Below, piece by piece: positions 8,815-16,210 of a DNA stretch of 64,000 nucleotides (position 1 is the stretch's first letter; each line of letters opens with the position of its first letter). Both the position numbers and the translations under genes were made by a program. The stretch covers positions 272,166 to 336,165 of the forward strand of contig NZ_FQVA01000003.1 of assembly GCF_900129095.1 (NCBI RefSeq), given 5' to 3'. The notes under the pieces were generated by a model. That model searched no databases. It was not told the origin of the DNA and saw only the letters and a program-made list of their open reading frames with translations. Origin of the DNA: Microbulbifer donghaiensis (GTDB taxonomy: Bacteria; Pseudomonadota; Gammaproteobacteria; Pseudomonadales; Cellvibrionaceae).

Positions 8815-9303
8815 ATGGCTATCTATATGAACTTCAACAGCAATTCTCCGAAGGGCAACGTTACCGCTAAAGGCTATGAAGACTGGATTGAAGTAGACAG
8901 CTTCAATTTCGGCGTCGGCCGTGGCATCAGCATGGAGGCCGGTGCCATGGCTAACCGTGAGGCCACTCGCCCCAGCATCAGCGAAATCACTGTAACCAAG
9001 CGTATCGATGCTGCTTCAGGCGGTCTGTTCAAGGCCTCCGTTTCCGGGGACGAAGGGGTTGTCGCAGAGTTCCACGTAGTACAGACCGGTGCCAATTCGG
9101 TCGAGAAGTATGCAGTTTACAAACTGGAGGATGCAATCATCTCGTCCTACAGCATCAGCGCTTCGTCCGGCGGTGCACCGATGGAGTCTATTTCTCTGAG
9201 CTTCTCCAAAATTGAGGCGGACCTCAATCACGCGGACAAAACCAACAAGAACCCGAAAAACATGCGTGTCGGCTACGACTTGGCCACCGCTACCGTTCTG
9301 TAA
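8815..9303 (+). CDS. hcp: Hcp, T6SS inner tube protein
   Basis: Forms hexameric rings that stack into the inner tube expelled by sheath contraction; it is also the commonly secreted T6SS marker (TssD). The product is 162 aa, the normal family length. It begins MAIYMNF and shows the Hcp1-type core: GNVTAKGYEDWIEV, the segment around GRGISMEAG, and 'PSISEITVTKRID'. The start ATG at 8815 follows a GAGGGA site. It is the first gene of the payload operon hcp-vgrG-DUF6931-PAAR. A hairpin after the gene may protect or limit the transcript. No extra effector domain is fused. Confidence 0.97.
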   Translation: MAIYMNFNSNSPKGNVTAKGYEDWIEVDSFNFGVGRGISMEAGAMANREATRPSISEITVTKRIDAASGGLFKASVSGDEGVVAEFHVVQTGANSVEKYAVYKLEDAIISSYSISASSGGAPMESISLSFSKIEADLNHADKTNKNPKNMRVGYDLATATVL

Positions 9304-9333
9304 GGCACGTCTTTCCTGCTTGCCGCAGGTCCA

Positions 9334-9410
9334 GTACCGCAGCCGCAGGCTGCGGTACCTCGGCCCCGCGGTTGTTTAGCACAGCGGTTTTGTGACCACT
9401 TCGCTAAACA
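9334..9410 (+). terminator. Hairpins between hcp and vgrG (partial terminator or mRNA-stabilising element)
   Basis: A perfect 11-bp stem GTACCGCAGCC / GGCTGCGGTAC with a 3-nt loop (9334-9358). It is followed by a second inverted repeat TGTTTAGC / GCTAAACA (9373-9380 and 9403-9410). There is no U-tract, so full termination is doubtful. A stable 3' structure after hcp would give more Hcp than VgrG, as the machine requires. Confidence 0.5.
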
Positions 9411-9472
9411 GCTGCAATCATATAACGAATAATTTGCCTCTATAGAGCGCCTACAAGGATTTAGGTCAGAGC

Positions 9473-11380
9473 ATGCCCACTCTCAATCAAGATAAACGAA
9501 TGATCCAGGTCGACAGTCCGATTGGCAAGGATGTGCTTATCGCGACATCGGTGCACGGAGAGGAGCACATTTCCAAACCTTTTCGCTATCAGCTGGAACT
9601 TCTATCGGACAACCACGAGATCACTCAGGAGCAAATCGTTGGCAAAGCCCTTACCGTCAGGGTTCACCATGCTAAGACGCCTAGGTACATCAGTGGTTTT
9701 GTCACGCACTTCTCAATGCACGATGTGAATGCCGAGGGCATGCGCAGCTATACGGCTATTATTCATCCCGGACTATGGTTCACCAATCTCGCGGGCAAAA
9801 ATCGTGTTTTTGAAAAAAAATCAGCCAAACAGATACTGGAAGAATTATTCGGTGAGTACAGCAAAGTCATAAAGCTCTCCCTGAAACTCAAAGCCGAGTA
9901 TATTCCTCGAGAATACTGCGTGCAGTTTGAAGAGAGCGATTTCGATTTCATCAGCCGGCTGATGTCTGAAGAGGGTATCGCCTACTACTTCAGGCATGAA
10001 GATGGCAAACATGAACTTGTCGTTTGTGATGATGCCCAGGACTTCTACGACTGTGCCAGTGACAAAATCGAGTACGATGGCGGCGGCAGCCATCCCACAA
10101 AGCACACCGTGAGCAGCTGGCGACGTAACTTCAACTATCACGGTGGCGGATTCGAATTTAAGGACTACAGCGAATTCGCTGCGTCTAAGGACAATAAGCA
10201 GGAAGTCAAGACCACCAGCAAGCTGAACGATGTCTCCAGCTATATTCGTAGCCTCTATGGATTAAACCACTTTGAGGCTGACGGTGAGTCCAAGAGGAAG
10301 TTCAAGGACAGCTACCATCGTGCGCTTGCAGATCGTGCAATGGAATCTCAGGAGTCACTATTTGACGTCAGCTACGGCCGCAGTGACTGCCCCGCATTCG
10401 GCGCGGGAGGCCGCTTTGACTTCGATCATTCGTTGAACACAGAAAAAGGTAAGTACCTGCTCACCTCCGTACAGACCAGTGTGACTGACAGCAACAGCCA
10501 GGAAACACACTTTCACAATACGTTCAGCTGTATTCCCGCCAAGGTCATGCCCCGCCCGAATCCTGGTGTTAGCGCTCGGAAAATTCATTCGCCGCAAGTG
10601 GCCAAAGTGCTCGAAGTCAAGGCCAAAGCTGCCGAAAAATCCGATGATCCCTACACTCAGCTGAAAGTCAAGTTTCCATGGAACTCCTCCCAAAATAGCT
10701 GCTGGATTCGCGTTATGCAGTCATTCGCGGGCAAGAACTGGGGCGCGAATTTCGTTCCCCGCGTCGGCCAGGAAGTCGTCGTTACATATATCAACGGCGA
10801 TCCAGATCGCCCACTAATAACTGGAGCCGTGTATAACGGGGACAATCCCGGGCCGAATTACACGGCTACACAAAGTGGCTGGAAAACCGAGTACGAGGGC
10901 AGCAAGTTCAATGAGCTCCGCTTCGATGATAAGGGAGGCAAGGAAGAGATCTATATGGAGGCCGGCAAGGATCATAACTTTGTGATCCACAACGACCAGA
11001 CTGGAAAGATCGAAAACAAGCAATCAATTGAGATCAAACAGGATCGAAGTATTACTGTCACAGACGGAAGCGAGACGGTGACGATCGCCAAGGGCGATCA
11101 GACTGTCAATGTCCAAAAGGGCAATCAGGAAACAACCCTCGGCTCTGGAAATCATACGTTAAAAGTCAGCAAGGGGACCCAGACAACAGATGCGATGGGA
11201 GCAATAAAAATCACCTCCAAAACATCTATTGAGCTGAAGGTGGGAGGCAACAGTATCAAATTGACACCTGCCGGGATAACCATCAAGGGTACGATGGTGA
11301 CCGTCAAGGGCGATGCCACCGCCGAGGTTAAGGGTGGCGGCATGCTGACCCTTAAGGGCGGTGTCACAATGATCAATTGA
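9473..11380 (+). CDS. vgrG: VgrG, T6SS spike protein (TssI)
   Basis: Trimeric spike capping the Hcp tube, which carries PAAR and effectors. The product is 635 aa. The N-terminal gp27-like domains occupy about 1-370, the gp5 OB-fold region about 380-480 (VGQEVVVTYINGDPDRP, ITGAVYN), and the rest is a beta-helix of short valine/threonine/lysine repeats ending in VTMIN. There is no C-terminal extension, so it is a structural rather than an evolved VgrG. The start ATG at 9473 has only a weak ribosome site. The next gene begins 11 bp after the stop. Effectors are probably carried through the downstream PAAR or adaptor genes. Confidence 0.97.
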   Translation: MPTLNQDKRMIQVDSPIGKDVLIATSVHGEEHISKPFRYQLELLSDNHEITQEQIVGKALTVRVHHAKTPRYISGFVTHFSMHDVNAEGMRSYTAIIHPGLWFTNLAGKNRVFEKKSAKQILEELFGEYSKVIKLSLKLKAEYIPREYCVQFEESDFDFISRLMSEEGIAYYFRHEDGKHELVVCDDAQDFYDCASDKIEYDGGGSHPTKHTVSSWRRNFNYHGGGFEFKDYSEFAASKDNKQEVKTTSKLNDVSSYIRSLYGLNHFEADGESKRKFKDSYHRALADRAMESQESLFDVSYGRSDCPAFGAGGRFDFDHSLNTEKGKYLLTSVQTSVTDSNSQETHFHNTFSCIPAKVMPRPNPGVSARKIHSPQVAKVLEVKAKAAEKSDDPYTQLKVKFPWNSSQNSCWIRVMQSFAGKNWGANFVPRVGQEVVVTYINGDPDRPLITGAVYNGDNPGPNYTATQSGWKTEYEGSKFNELRFDDKGGKEEIYMEAGKDHNFVIHNDQTGKIENKQSIEIKQDRSITVTDGSETVTIAKGDQTVNVQKGNQETTLGSGNHTLKVSKGTQTTDAMGAIKITSKTSIELKVGGNSIKLTPAGITIKGTMVTVKGDATAEVKGGGMLTLKGGVTMIN

Positions 11381-11391
11381 TGGAGCTGCCA

Positions 11392-11970
11392 ATGACTGAT
11401 CTGATTAAAATTCAAGCACTCACCGCTGCTGAACTACTTAAGCATTTTGAAGTGAGCGAAGAGGCCGAAGAGCACGTCGTTCCCGAGACCGCGCCGGAAG
11501 TCAGTATTGATCGTCTAATGGAGGCGGGTCTCTACCCTGACGCTATCAAACTGCTGGCACATGGCCTCCCCAAGCGCGAAGCCGTTTGGTGGGCATGCTT
11601 ATCCGCCCGCGACATTCAGAACCCACAGACCGACGAAGACAATATCAACGCGCTGATCGCAGCGGAGAGCTGGGTTAAAAAGCCCAGCGAAGAAGCGCGA
11701 TTACGCTGTAAGGCTCTGGGAGAAAAAACCAAACACAGGACGCCCGCCAGTTGGGCAGCAACGGCCGCCAATTGGTGCCACGGTAGCCTGGCCGGACCGG
11801 ATGAACCGGCGATTGAGCCACCTGAACACCTTTATGCCCATGCGGTTTCCGGCAGCGTGGCGCTCGCCGCTGTACTATCCGACCCGGTCAATCCGAGTAA
11901 ACAATTTATCCGCTATCTGGAGCAGGGGTTAGATCTCGCCCGGGGCGGCAATGGACGAGTTGGCGATTAA
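11392..11970 (+). CDS. DUF6931-like protein in VgrG-PAAR operon
   Basis: Product of 192 aa, assigned to the DUF6931 family from memory of its pattern (LPKREAVWWAC near residue 60 and a conserved ASWAA-W region near 125). Function is unknown. Its position between VgrG and PAAR suggests an adaptor or chaperone for loading cargo on the spike; that is inference. The ATG at 11392 is preferred because GGAG lies six bases upstream; in-frame TTG/ATG codons at 11377-11382 overlap the vgrG stop. The gene ends two bases before the PAAR gene. Part of its 3' end recurs, degraded, at about 13321-13458. Confidence 0.75.
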   Translation: MTDLIKIQALTAAELLKHFEVSEEAEEHVVPETAPEVSIDRLMEAGLYPDAIKLLAHGLPKREAVWWACLSARDIQNPQTDEDNINALIAAESWVKKPSEEARLRCKALGEKTKHRTPASWAATAANWCHGSLAGPDEPAIEPPEHLYAHAVSGSVALAAVLSDPVNPSKQFIRYLEQGLDLARGGNGRVGD

Positions 11971-11972
11971 TT

Positions 11973-12266
11973 ATGGGAAAGCCCGCATCGCGTATAACGG
12001 ATATGCATGTATGCCCGATGGTCACAGGTACCGTTCCCCACGTGGGTGGCCCGATAGTCAGCCCGGGTGGTCCGACAGTACTGATCGGTGGATTACCTTC
12101 AGCCACGGCGGGAAGTACCTGCACTTGTGTGGGCCCTCCCGATACGGTGGCTATGGGCAGCGCGTCAGTTTTGATTCAGGGAAAACCCGCCGCCCGGATG
12201 GGCGACTCGACCACACATGGCGGAAAAATTGCGGTTGGATGCCCTACCGTCCTGATCGGCGGTTGA
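11973..12266 (+). CDS. PAAR-domain spike tip protein
   Basis: Small (97 aa) protein that sharpens the VgrG spike and coordinates one zinc ion. The sequence shows the PAAR repeats: MGKPASRITDMH, GPIVSPGGPTVLIGG, CTCVGPPDTV, GKPAARMGD, THGG and GCPTVLIGG. Candidate zinc ligands are His12, His23, one Cys of CTC and the His of THGG. It is a stand-alone tip with no fused effector. It starts two bases after the DUF6931-like gene, so it is translated in the same operon. A shortened second copy lies at about 13474-13656. Confidence 0.95.
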   Translation: MGKPASRITDMHVCPMVTGTVPHVGGPIVSPGGPTVLIGGLPSATAGSTCTCVGPPDTVAMGSASVLIQGKPAARMGDSTTHGGKIAVGCPTVLIGG

Positions 12267-12272
12267 TATCGC

Positions 12273-12793
12273 ATGAGCAAAACCTGGATGAAACCATCGA
12301 TAACGCGGCCAATGCTGTACATAATTTTGTTCACCCTTGTTTTTCCGCGCCTGGGTATTGCTATGAGTTCACTTAACCCTCTAAAAGCTTGCACCTTTTC
12401 AGAAATGGAGATCAGCTTAACGCTGCATGGAAAACCCGCTAATGGCGCGACTGTAATACGGACGGTAAATTGGCGGACCGAAAACAGCGCCACTTTTACT
12501 ACAGATGATTCTGGAAAGGTTTTTTGCCGGCAATGTATGAAAGCTCAATTACAAAACTATTGCCGATGGAGTTCATATCAGCTCAAACCATAGCGGTCCA
12601 TCATAATGATCAGGAATACAAGATATGGATCTACGCCAAGAGACAACCTAAGAAAAACTTCGAGCTCGATGGCCAGCCAATTAAATTAACCTGCGAGCTT
12701 TCCGATCCTTAAAAGACAGAGAGGGCGTTTGGATCGGCTGTAAAAACTTCTTGTGAATTTATATTTTCGAAAGGGATAACGAGAGCAAGCTAG
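12273..12793 (+). pseudogene. DUF6795-type gene broken by a frameshift and an in-frame stop
   Basis: First of three related genes. It starts at ATG 12273, six bases after the PAAR stop, with a signal peptide (hydrophobic core ILFTLVF, cleavage near GIA). The intact copy at 13668 aligns over the whole length. Two lesions are visible. (a) Loss of one T in the run at 12520-12525 shifts the frame, giving a spurious end at 12593; restoring it joins GKVF to LPAMYESSIT. (b) TAA at 12710-12712 stands where the intact copy has Glu, after which homology resumes (K-T-E-R-A-F-G matching K-M-Y-R-D-F-G) up to TAG at 12791. Two independent lesions make a sequencing error an insufficient explanation. Confidence 0.85.
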
Positions 12794-12825
12794 TGATCGC
12801 CCTGAAAAACTAAGGAGCATTGCCA

Positions 12826-13284
12826 TTGCGCAACATAATACTGACGATGTTGACAATGTTGATAGCAATTCCAGGAGCAACCATGTCACTTTTCGCAGGC
12901 AATGAAGTATTTCTATTTTCCAGAGTAAGCGGAAAATTAACCTACAAGAACGAACCGGCTGTAAACGTCACCTTGCGTCGCATCGTGGAATGTGGCGGAG
13001 ACAAATTCGAAGAAACAACATCAACGGATGAAAATAGCTATTTCAATTTCAGTGCGCTAACCAAAAACGATAAGGCAATCTTACCTAAGGAATTCGTGTC
13101 CCATCAAAAACTAATTGCTGAACATCAGAATCATGAGATTTTGATCTGGGAAACCGTAAAGCGAAGCGAAGAGAAAAATGCGGAATTAGAAGGTAAAGCG
13201 CTAAATTTGACCTGTGAAATGACAGACAAAACTAGATTTGTTCACCTGATGCTGAATTCAATAGGCACCAACTGCACTTGGTAG
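12826..13284 (+). CDS. DUF6795-type exported protein (copy 2)
   Basis: Product of 152 aa, related to the genes at 12273 and 13668. A TTG start at 12826 is chosen because AAGGAG (12812-12817) is eight bases upstream. The N-terminus is a short signal-like hydrophobic segment (about 3-18). The rest is the DUF6795-type beta domain: G-K-L-T-Y-K-N-E-P, the PKEFVSHQ block, I-W-E-T-V-K-R, ELEGKALNLTCEM, and a terminal N-C-T-W. Two C-terminal cysteines are shared with copy 3 and could pair in the periplasm. Function is unknown; it could be an immunity protein for the nearby lipase. DNA here is markedly AT-rich. Confidence 0.75.
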   Translation: MRNIILTMLTMLIAIPGATMSLFAGNEVFLFSRVSGKLTYKNEPAVNVTLRRIVECGGDKFEETTSTDENSYFNFSALTKNDKAILPKEFVSHQKLIAEHQNHEILIWETVKRSEEKNAELEGKALNLTCEMTDKTRFVHLMLNSIGTNCTW

Positions 13285-13299
13285 AATTATAGGCGTAGC

Positions 13300-13659
13300 A
13301 TGGGAAGCTTAATCACACATAAAGACTCTGCCAGCCTGGCCGCAGCTGTATATATAGTTCAGCAAACAAGCTTTACACCGCCGTCTATCGACCGGCTCAG
13401 GCGCTATCCGCTGTACTTTCCGACCCGGTCAATCCTGGTAAGTTACTTATCCGCTATCAAGACGATAGCCGCTGTTCTGATTGGCGACCTACCCTCTGCT
13501 ACCGTTGGTAGTACCCGCACCTGTGTGGGACCTCCCGACACCATTGCGACGGACAGTACAACTGTTTTGACCCAAGGAAAACCGGCTGCGCGAATGGGAG
13601 TTACCACCGCGCATGGTGGTAAGATTATAATAGGATGCCCGACGGTTCTGATCGGATAA
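13300..13659 (+). pseudogene. Remnant of a DUF6931-PAAR gene pair (internally deleted duplicate)
   Basis: An open frame of 119 codons exists, but its content is a collapsed copy of 11760-12263. The first part (about 13321-13390) resembles DUF6931 residues around ASWAA. Then 13401-13458 matches the DUF6931 3' end (11860-11917) at DNA level but in a different frame. After a junction at about 13460-13473, 13474-13656 matches the PAAR gene from about 12075 on. The PAAR N-terminal third, including both early histidines, is lost; only TRTCVG and AHGG remain, so zinc binding is unlikely. It records duplication of a DUF6931-PAAR-DUF6795 unit followed by deletion. Confidence 0.8.
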
Positions 13660-13667
13660 TATTGCAA

Positions 13668-14195
13668 ATGCATTTTCAAACTTCGAAAAGTAATAAATTA
13701 CTTCCTGCACGCTGGCACAGATTTATTGGGAAATTAATCTTTTTAGTGCTGATTACGTCAACATCCAATATGGTAGCTGCAATGTCTTTTTTAAATGCCG
13801 GAAAAGCCTACGTATTTTCCCCAGTTCAAATAAGGATCACCCAGAATAAAGAGCCTCTCAAAGAAGCAAAAGTAATTCGCCGCTGGGAATGGAATGACAA
13901 GAAAGGGGAAGACTATGCTTTCACTAACAATGACGGAGTCGTTAGTTTCTCAGAAATTCGCCAGAGAGGAATCACTCAACTCTTTCCCGCGGAATTCGTC
14001 TCCGCCCAGCAAATAGTGGTGGTCATAGAGGGAAAAGAAGACCGCATATGGTCATTCTCCAAACGAAACCCCGACAAAAATTCGGAACTTGAAGGTACAC
14101 CACTAAATCTGACGTGCGAACTAAGTAGCGAGGAAAAAATGTATCGCGATTTTGGCCCCGCACTATTTACCAAATGTACATGGAGTACCAAATGA
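13668..14195 (+). CDS. DUF6795-type exported protein (copy 3), overlapping the lipase gene
   Basis: Product of 175 aa, the longest and best-preserved copy. The ATG at 13668 is chosen by comparison with the copy at 12273; an earlier in-frame start at 13635 lies inside the PAAR remnant. Residues about 20-38 are a hydrophobic signal sequence (cleavage near VAA). The DUF6795-like domain follows: FSPVQI, KEAKVIRRWEW, LFPAEFVSAQ, ELEGTPLNLTCEL and T-K-C-T-W. The two C-terminal cysteines are conserved with copy 2. The stop overlaps the lipase start (ATGA), so the two are translationally coupled. An exported partner or immunity role toward the lipase is plausible but unproven. Confidence 0.8.
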   Translation: MHFQTSKSNKLLPARWHRFIGKLIFLVLITSTSNMVAAMSFLNAGKAYVFSPVQIRITQNKEPLKEAKVIRRWEWNDKKGEDYAFTNNDGVVSFSEIRQRGITQLFPAEFVSAQQIVVVIEGKEDRIWSFSKRNPDKNSELEGTPLNLTCELSSEEKMYRDFGPALFTKCTWSTK

Positions 14196-15358
14196 GCCAT
14201 CTAGAACCACTTTACGCTGCTCGCCTGGCTCAGGATATCTATGATTTAAATACCGACATCCGTAGGGACGATTTCCTGAGAGTTTACCAATCGGATTTCG
14301 AAACTGGCAAAGATAATAGTCTGAAAGGAAAGACTGGCGCTCTTACTTTCTTAAAAAACGAACATACCATTGGAATAGCCAGCAACGGAGTCGGACGTTT
14401 CAAGGGGCAATCATTCATTGCTCTCAAGGGAACAGCCAGCTTATATGACGGACTAACAGACCTGAACGCCGGCTTAAAACGTTTCCACACCGGCGGCCAA
14501 GTTCATCAGGGATTCTACTATACTTTTTCCTCATTCTTGCCACAGATTGAAGAGTTCGTGCAGCAATTGCCAGTAGAGTCACACACTATTCATTGTGTCG
14601 GCCACAGTCTCGGAGGTGCATTGGCAACGCTGACCGCTGATTGGCTGGCATGCAATACGGAAAAATCTATTAAACTTTACACATTTGGCAGCCCACGTGT
14701 CGGGCTGAATCATTTCTCAAGTAATTGCAGACGTCGCCTTACAGAAGAGAGTATTTTCCGCGTATATCATCGCAATGATCCAGTGCCAATGGTGCCGACA
14801 TGGCCATTTATTCACGTCCCCGATGGAGGCAAGGGTGACTTACAAGTCCGCTCTCCCGATTCGCTAAACCCGGTTGCACACCACAGCTCAGATACTTATC
14901 GAAAATCTGTCTCTGAAGATAATAAAGGTAGTTCCAGCCTGGAATGGGACGTTTTAAGAAAGCGCCGCCCCCAAGGTTACCTCCAACAAAGCATGGAAGC
15001 CTGGCTAAAGTCAGACTCTGTCCTTAGTTTAACCATGAATACTGCATGGCTTGCTGGTGAGGCATTACTGTGGGTACTTAAGAAGATTGGAAATCTCGCA
15101 GCAATCGCTTTGGTGGCATCTGGCTCAACCACTTTCACCCTCCTTGACCGTCTCGCTATATTCATGCACAACGCCTACCAAATCAGCAAGGAGATCTCTT
15201 TCTGGGTTTTACGCCTGATCAAACGCTTAGCGCAATTAGTCGGCGTTACCATAAAGAGCGGTGCCAGTCTGACTGTTGAATTTATCAGGACAATCTTCTT
15301 GAGAGTTCATGCTGCTGTTGCAGAGCTGGTTGCACGTGCAAGCCGCACGTTACATTAA
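14192..15358 (+). CDS. Class 3 lipase-like hydrolase, probable T6SS effector
   Basis: Alpha/beta hydrolase of the lipase_3 family, 388 aa. Motifs: oxyanion region LKGT near 78-81, nucleophile elbow GHSLGG with Ser139, Asp196 in RNDPVP, and His230/231 in AHHSS, giving a complete triad. The C-terminal region (about 285-388) has several hydrophobic or amphipathic helices that could insert in or bind membranes. The ATG at 14192 is chosen because GGAG precedes it. There is no signal peptide, as expected for T6SS delivery. It lies at the end of the VgrG-PAAR operon and overlaps a DUF6795-type gene. T6SS lipase effectors (Tle families, including class 3-like TseL) are known; the exact family is not assigned. 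The gene is AT-rich relative to the core T6SS. Confidence 0.85.
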   Translation: MSHLEPLYAARLAQDIYDLNTDIRRDDFLRVYQSDFETGKDNSLKGKTGALTFLKNEHTIGIASNGVGRFKGQSFIALKGTASLYDGLTDLNAGLKRFHTGGQVHQGFYYTFSSFLPQIEEFVQQLPVESHTIHCVGHSLGGALATLTADWLACNTEKSIKLYTFGSPRVGLNHFSSNCRRRLTEESIFRVYHRNDPVPMVPTWPFIHVPDGGKGDLQVRSPDSLNPVAHHSSDTYRKSVSEDNKGSSSLEWDVLRKRRPQGYLQQSMEAWLKSDSVLSLTMNTAWLAGEALLWVLKKIGNLAAIALVASGSTTFTLLDRLAIFMHNAYQISKEISFWVLRLIKRLAQLVGVTIKSGASLTVEFIRTIFLRVHAAVAELVARASRTLH

Positions 15359-15368
15359 GTCTCTCGGC

Positions 15369-15389
15369 GCCCAGGGAATCTCCCTGGGC
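15369..15389 (+). terminator. Hairpin after the lipase gene
   Basis: Perfect 9-bp stem GCCCAGGGA / TCCCTGGGC with a 3-nt loop, 10 bp after the lipase stop. There is no U-tract, so it is an inefficient or Rho-assisted terminator or a 3' stabiliser. Confidence 0.45.
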
Positions 15390-15442
15390 ATGAACGGACA
15401 AAACTTGAACCTCAGCCCAGAATCATAGACTCATATTGTATC

Positions 15443-16153
15443 ATGCCTGGACTTAATTTAATTATGCTGGTCTTCGCAGTTCTCACTCCAGTCTTGGTTA
15501 TATTTGATTGCCTAAATTATAGGAAACATCAAACAAGCCAAAAGACTGTTGATCTTAGTCCGGATGAATTAAGTAACAGCCTACTAGTTGTACCTCCCCT
15601 TATCTCAATCCTTTATCCGGATGAATTTTGGCGCGCCACAGCTTTGCTAGCGTCAATCCCTTTACTAACAGCGACGCTACGGATCTTCTGCCACAAAGTA
15701 GGGTGGCTCAGTCGACCACCGGAATACATTTACTTACTACCTGGAAGCTGCCTAATTAGCATAGTGGTCTATTTCGTTTTCTACCATGAAGGTCAAATGC
15801 ACGTTGCCCAGGCAGATTCGATAGGAACTAATACGGCTACACACTGGCTTTTGGATAAGGCATGGCTGTGCGTAATTTATATAATGGCAGCTTTATTTGC
15901 GATAACGCGAAAAGGCTCGGGAGGAATAAGTACGGCTAGTCTGATAGCTATCCTACTATTTAACCTTCTACCATTTTTTACCGGCTATTTTTGGATTTCG
16001 ATTATTGCTGGTGTTAGCGTATTTTCATTGATTGTGCAGCGCCTAGCGTCGCGCCTAGAGGATTCCGTAAGGGGAGGCTTTGCCTTTGTTTCTGCATTTG
16101 CCTATCTCACGGTTACTTTACTTAGCGTCTTTGTCTATGCTGTTTTATATTGA
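15443..16153 (+). CDS. Multi-pass inner-membrane protein of unknown function
   Basis: Product of 236 aa with about seven hydrophobic segments (near 5-25, 48-65, 68-85, 95-115, 138-155, 165-200 and 205-235). No family recognised. Few charged residues and no catalytic motif are apparent. The start ATG at 15443 lacks a clear ribosome site, so the exact N-terminus is uncertain. It follows the lipase gene on the same strand and shares its AT-rich composition, so it was probably acquired with it. It could be a membrane immunity protein or an unrelated passenger; the sequence does not decide. Confidence 0.6.
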   Translation: MPGLNLIMLVFAVLTPVLVIFDCLNYRKHQTSQKTVDLSPDELSNSLLVVPPLISILYPDEFWRATALLASIPLLTATLRIFCHKVGWLSRPPEYIYLLPGSCLISIVVYFVFYHEGQMHVAQADSIGTNTATHWLLDKAWLCVIYIMAALFAITRKGSGGISTASLIAILLFNLLPFFTGYFWISIIAGVSVFSLIVQRLASRLEDSVRGGFAFVSAFAYLTVTLLSVFVYAVLY

Positions 16154-16173
16154 TATATAAATCAGTTACACGA

Positions 16174-16187
16174 CCCTCAGCTGAGGG
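16174..16187. terminator. Palindrome between converging membrane-protein and clpV genes
   Basis: CCCTCAGCTGAGGG is a perfect 14-bp palindrome in the 57-bp gap between two convergent genes. It could serve as a bidirectional transcription end, though no strong T-run follows on either strand. Confidence 0.4.
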
Positions 16188-16210
16188 CCGCATCTTTAAC
16201 TACCACTTTT

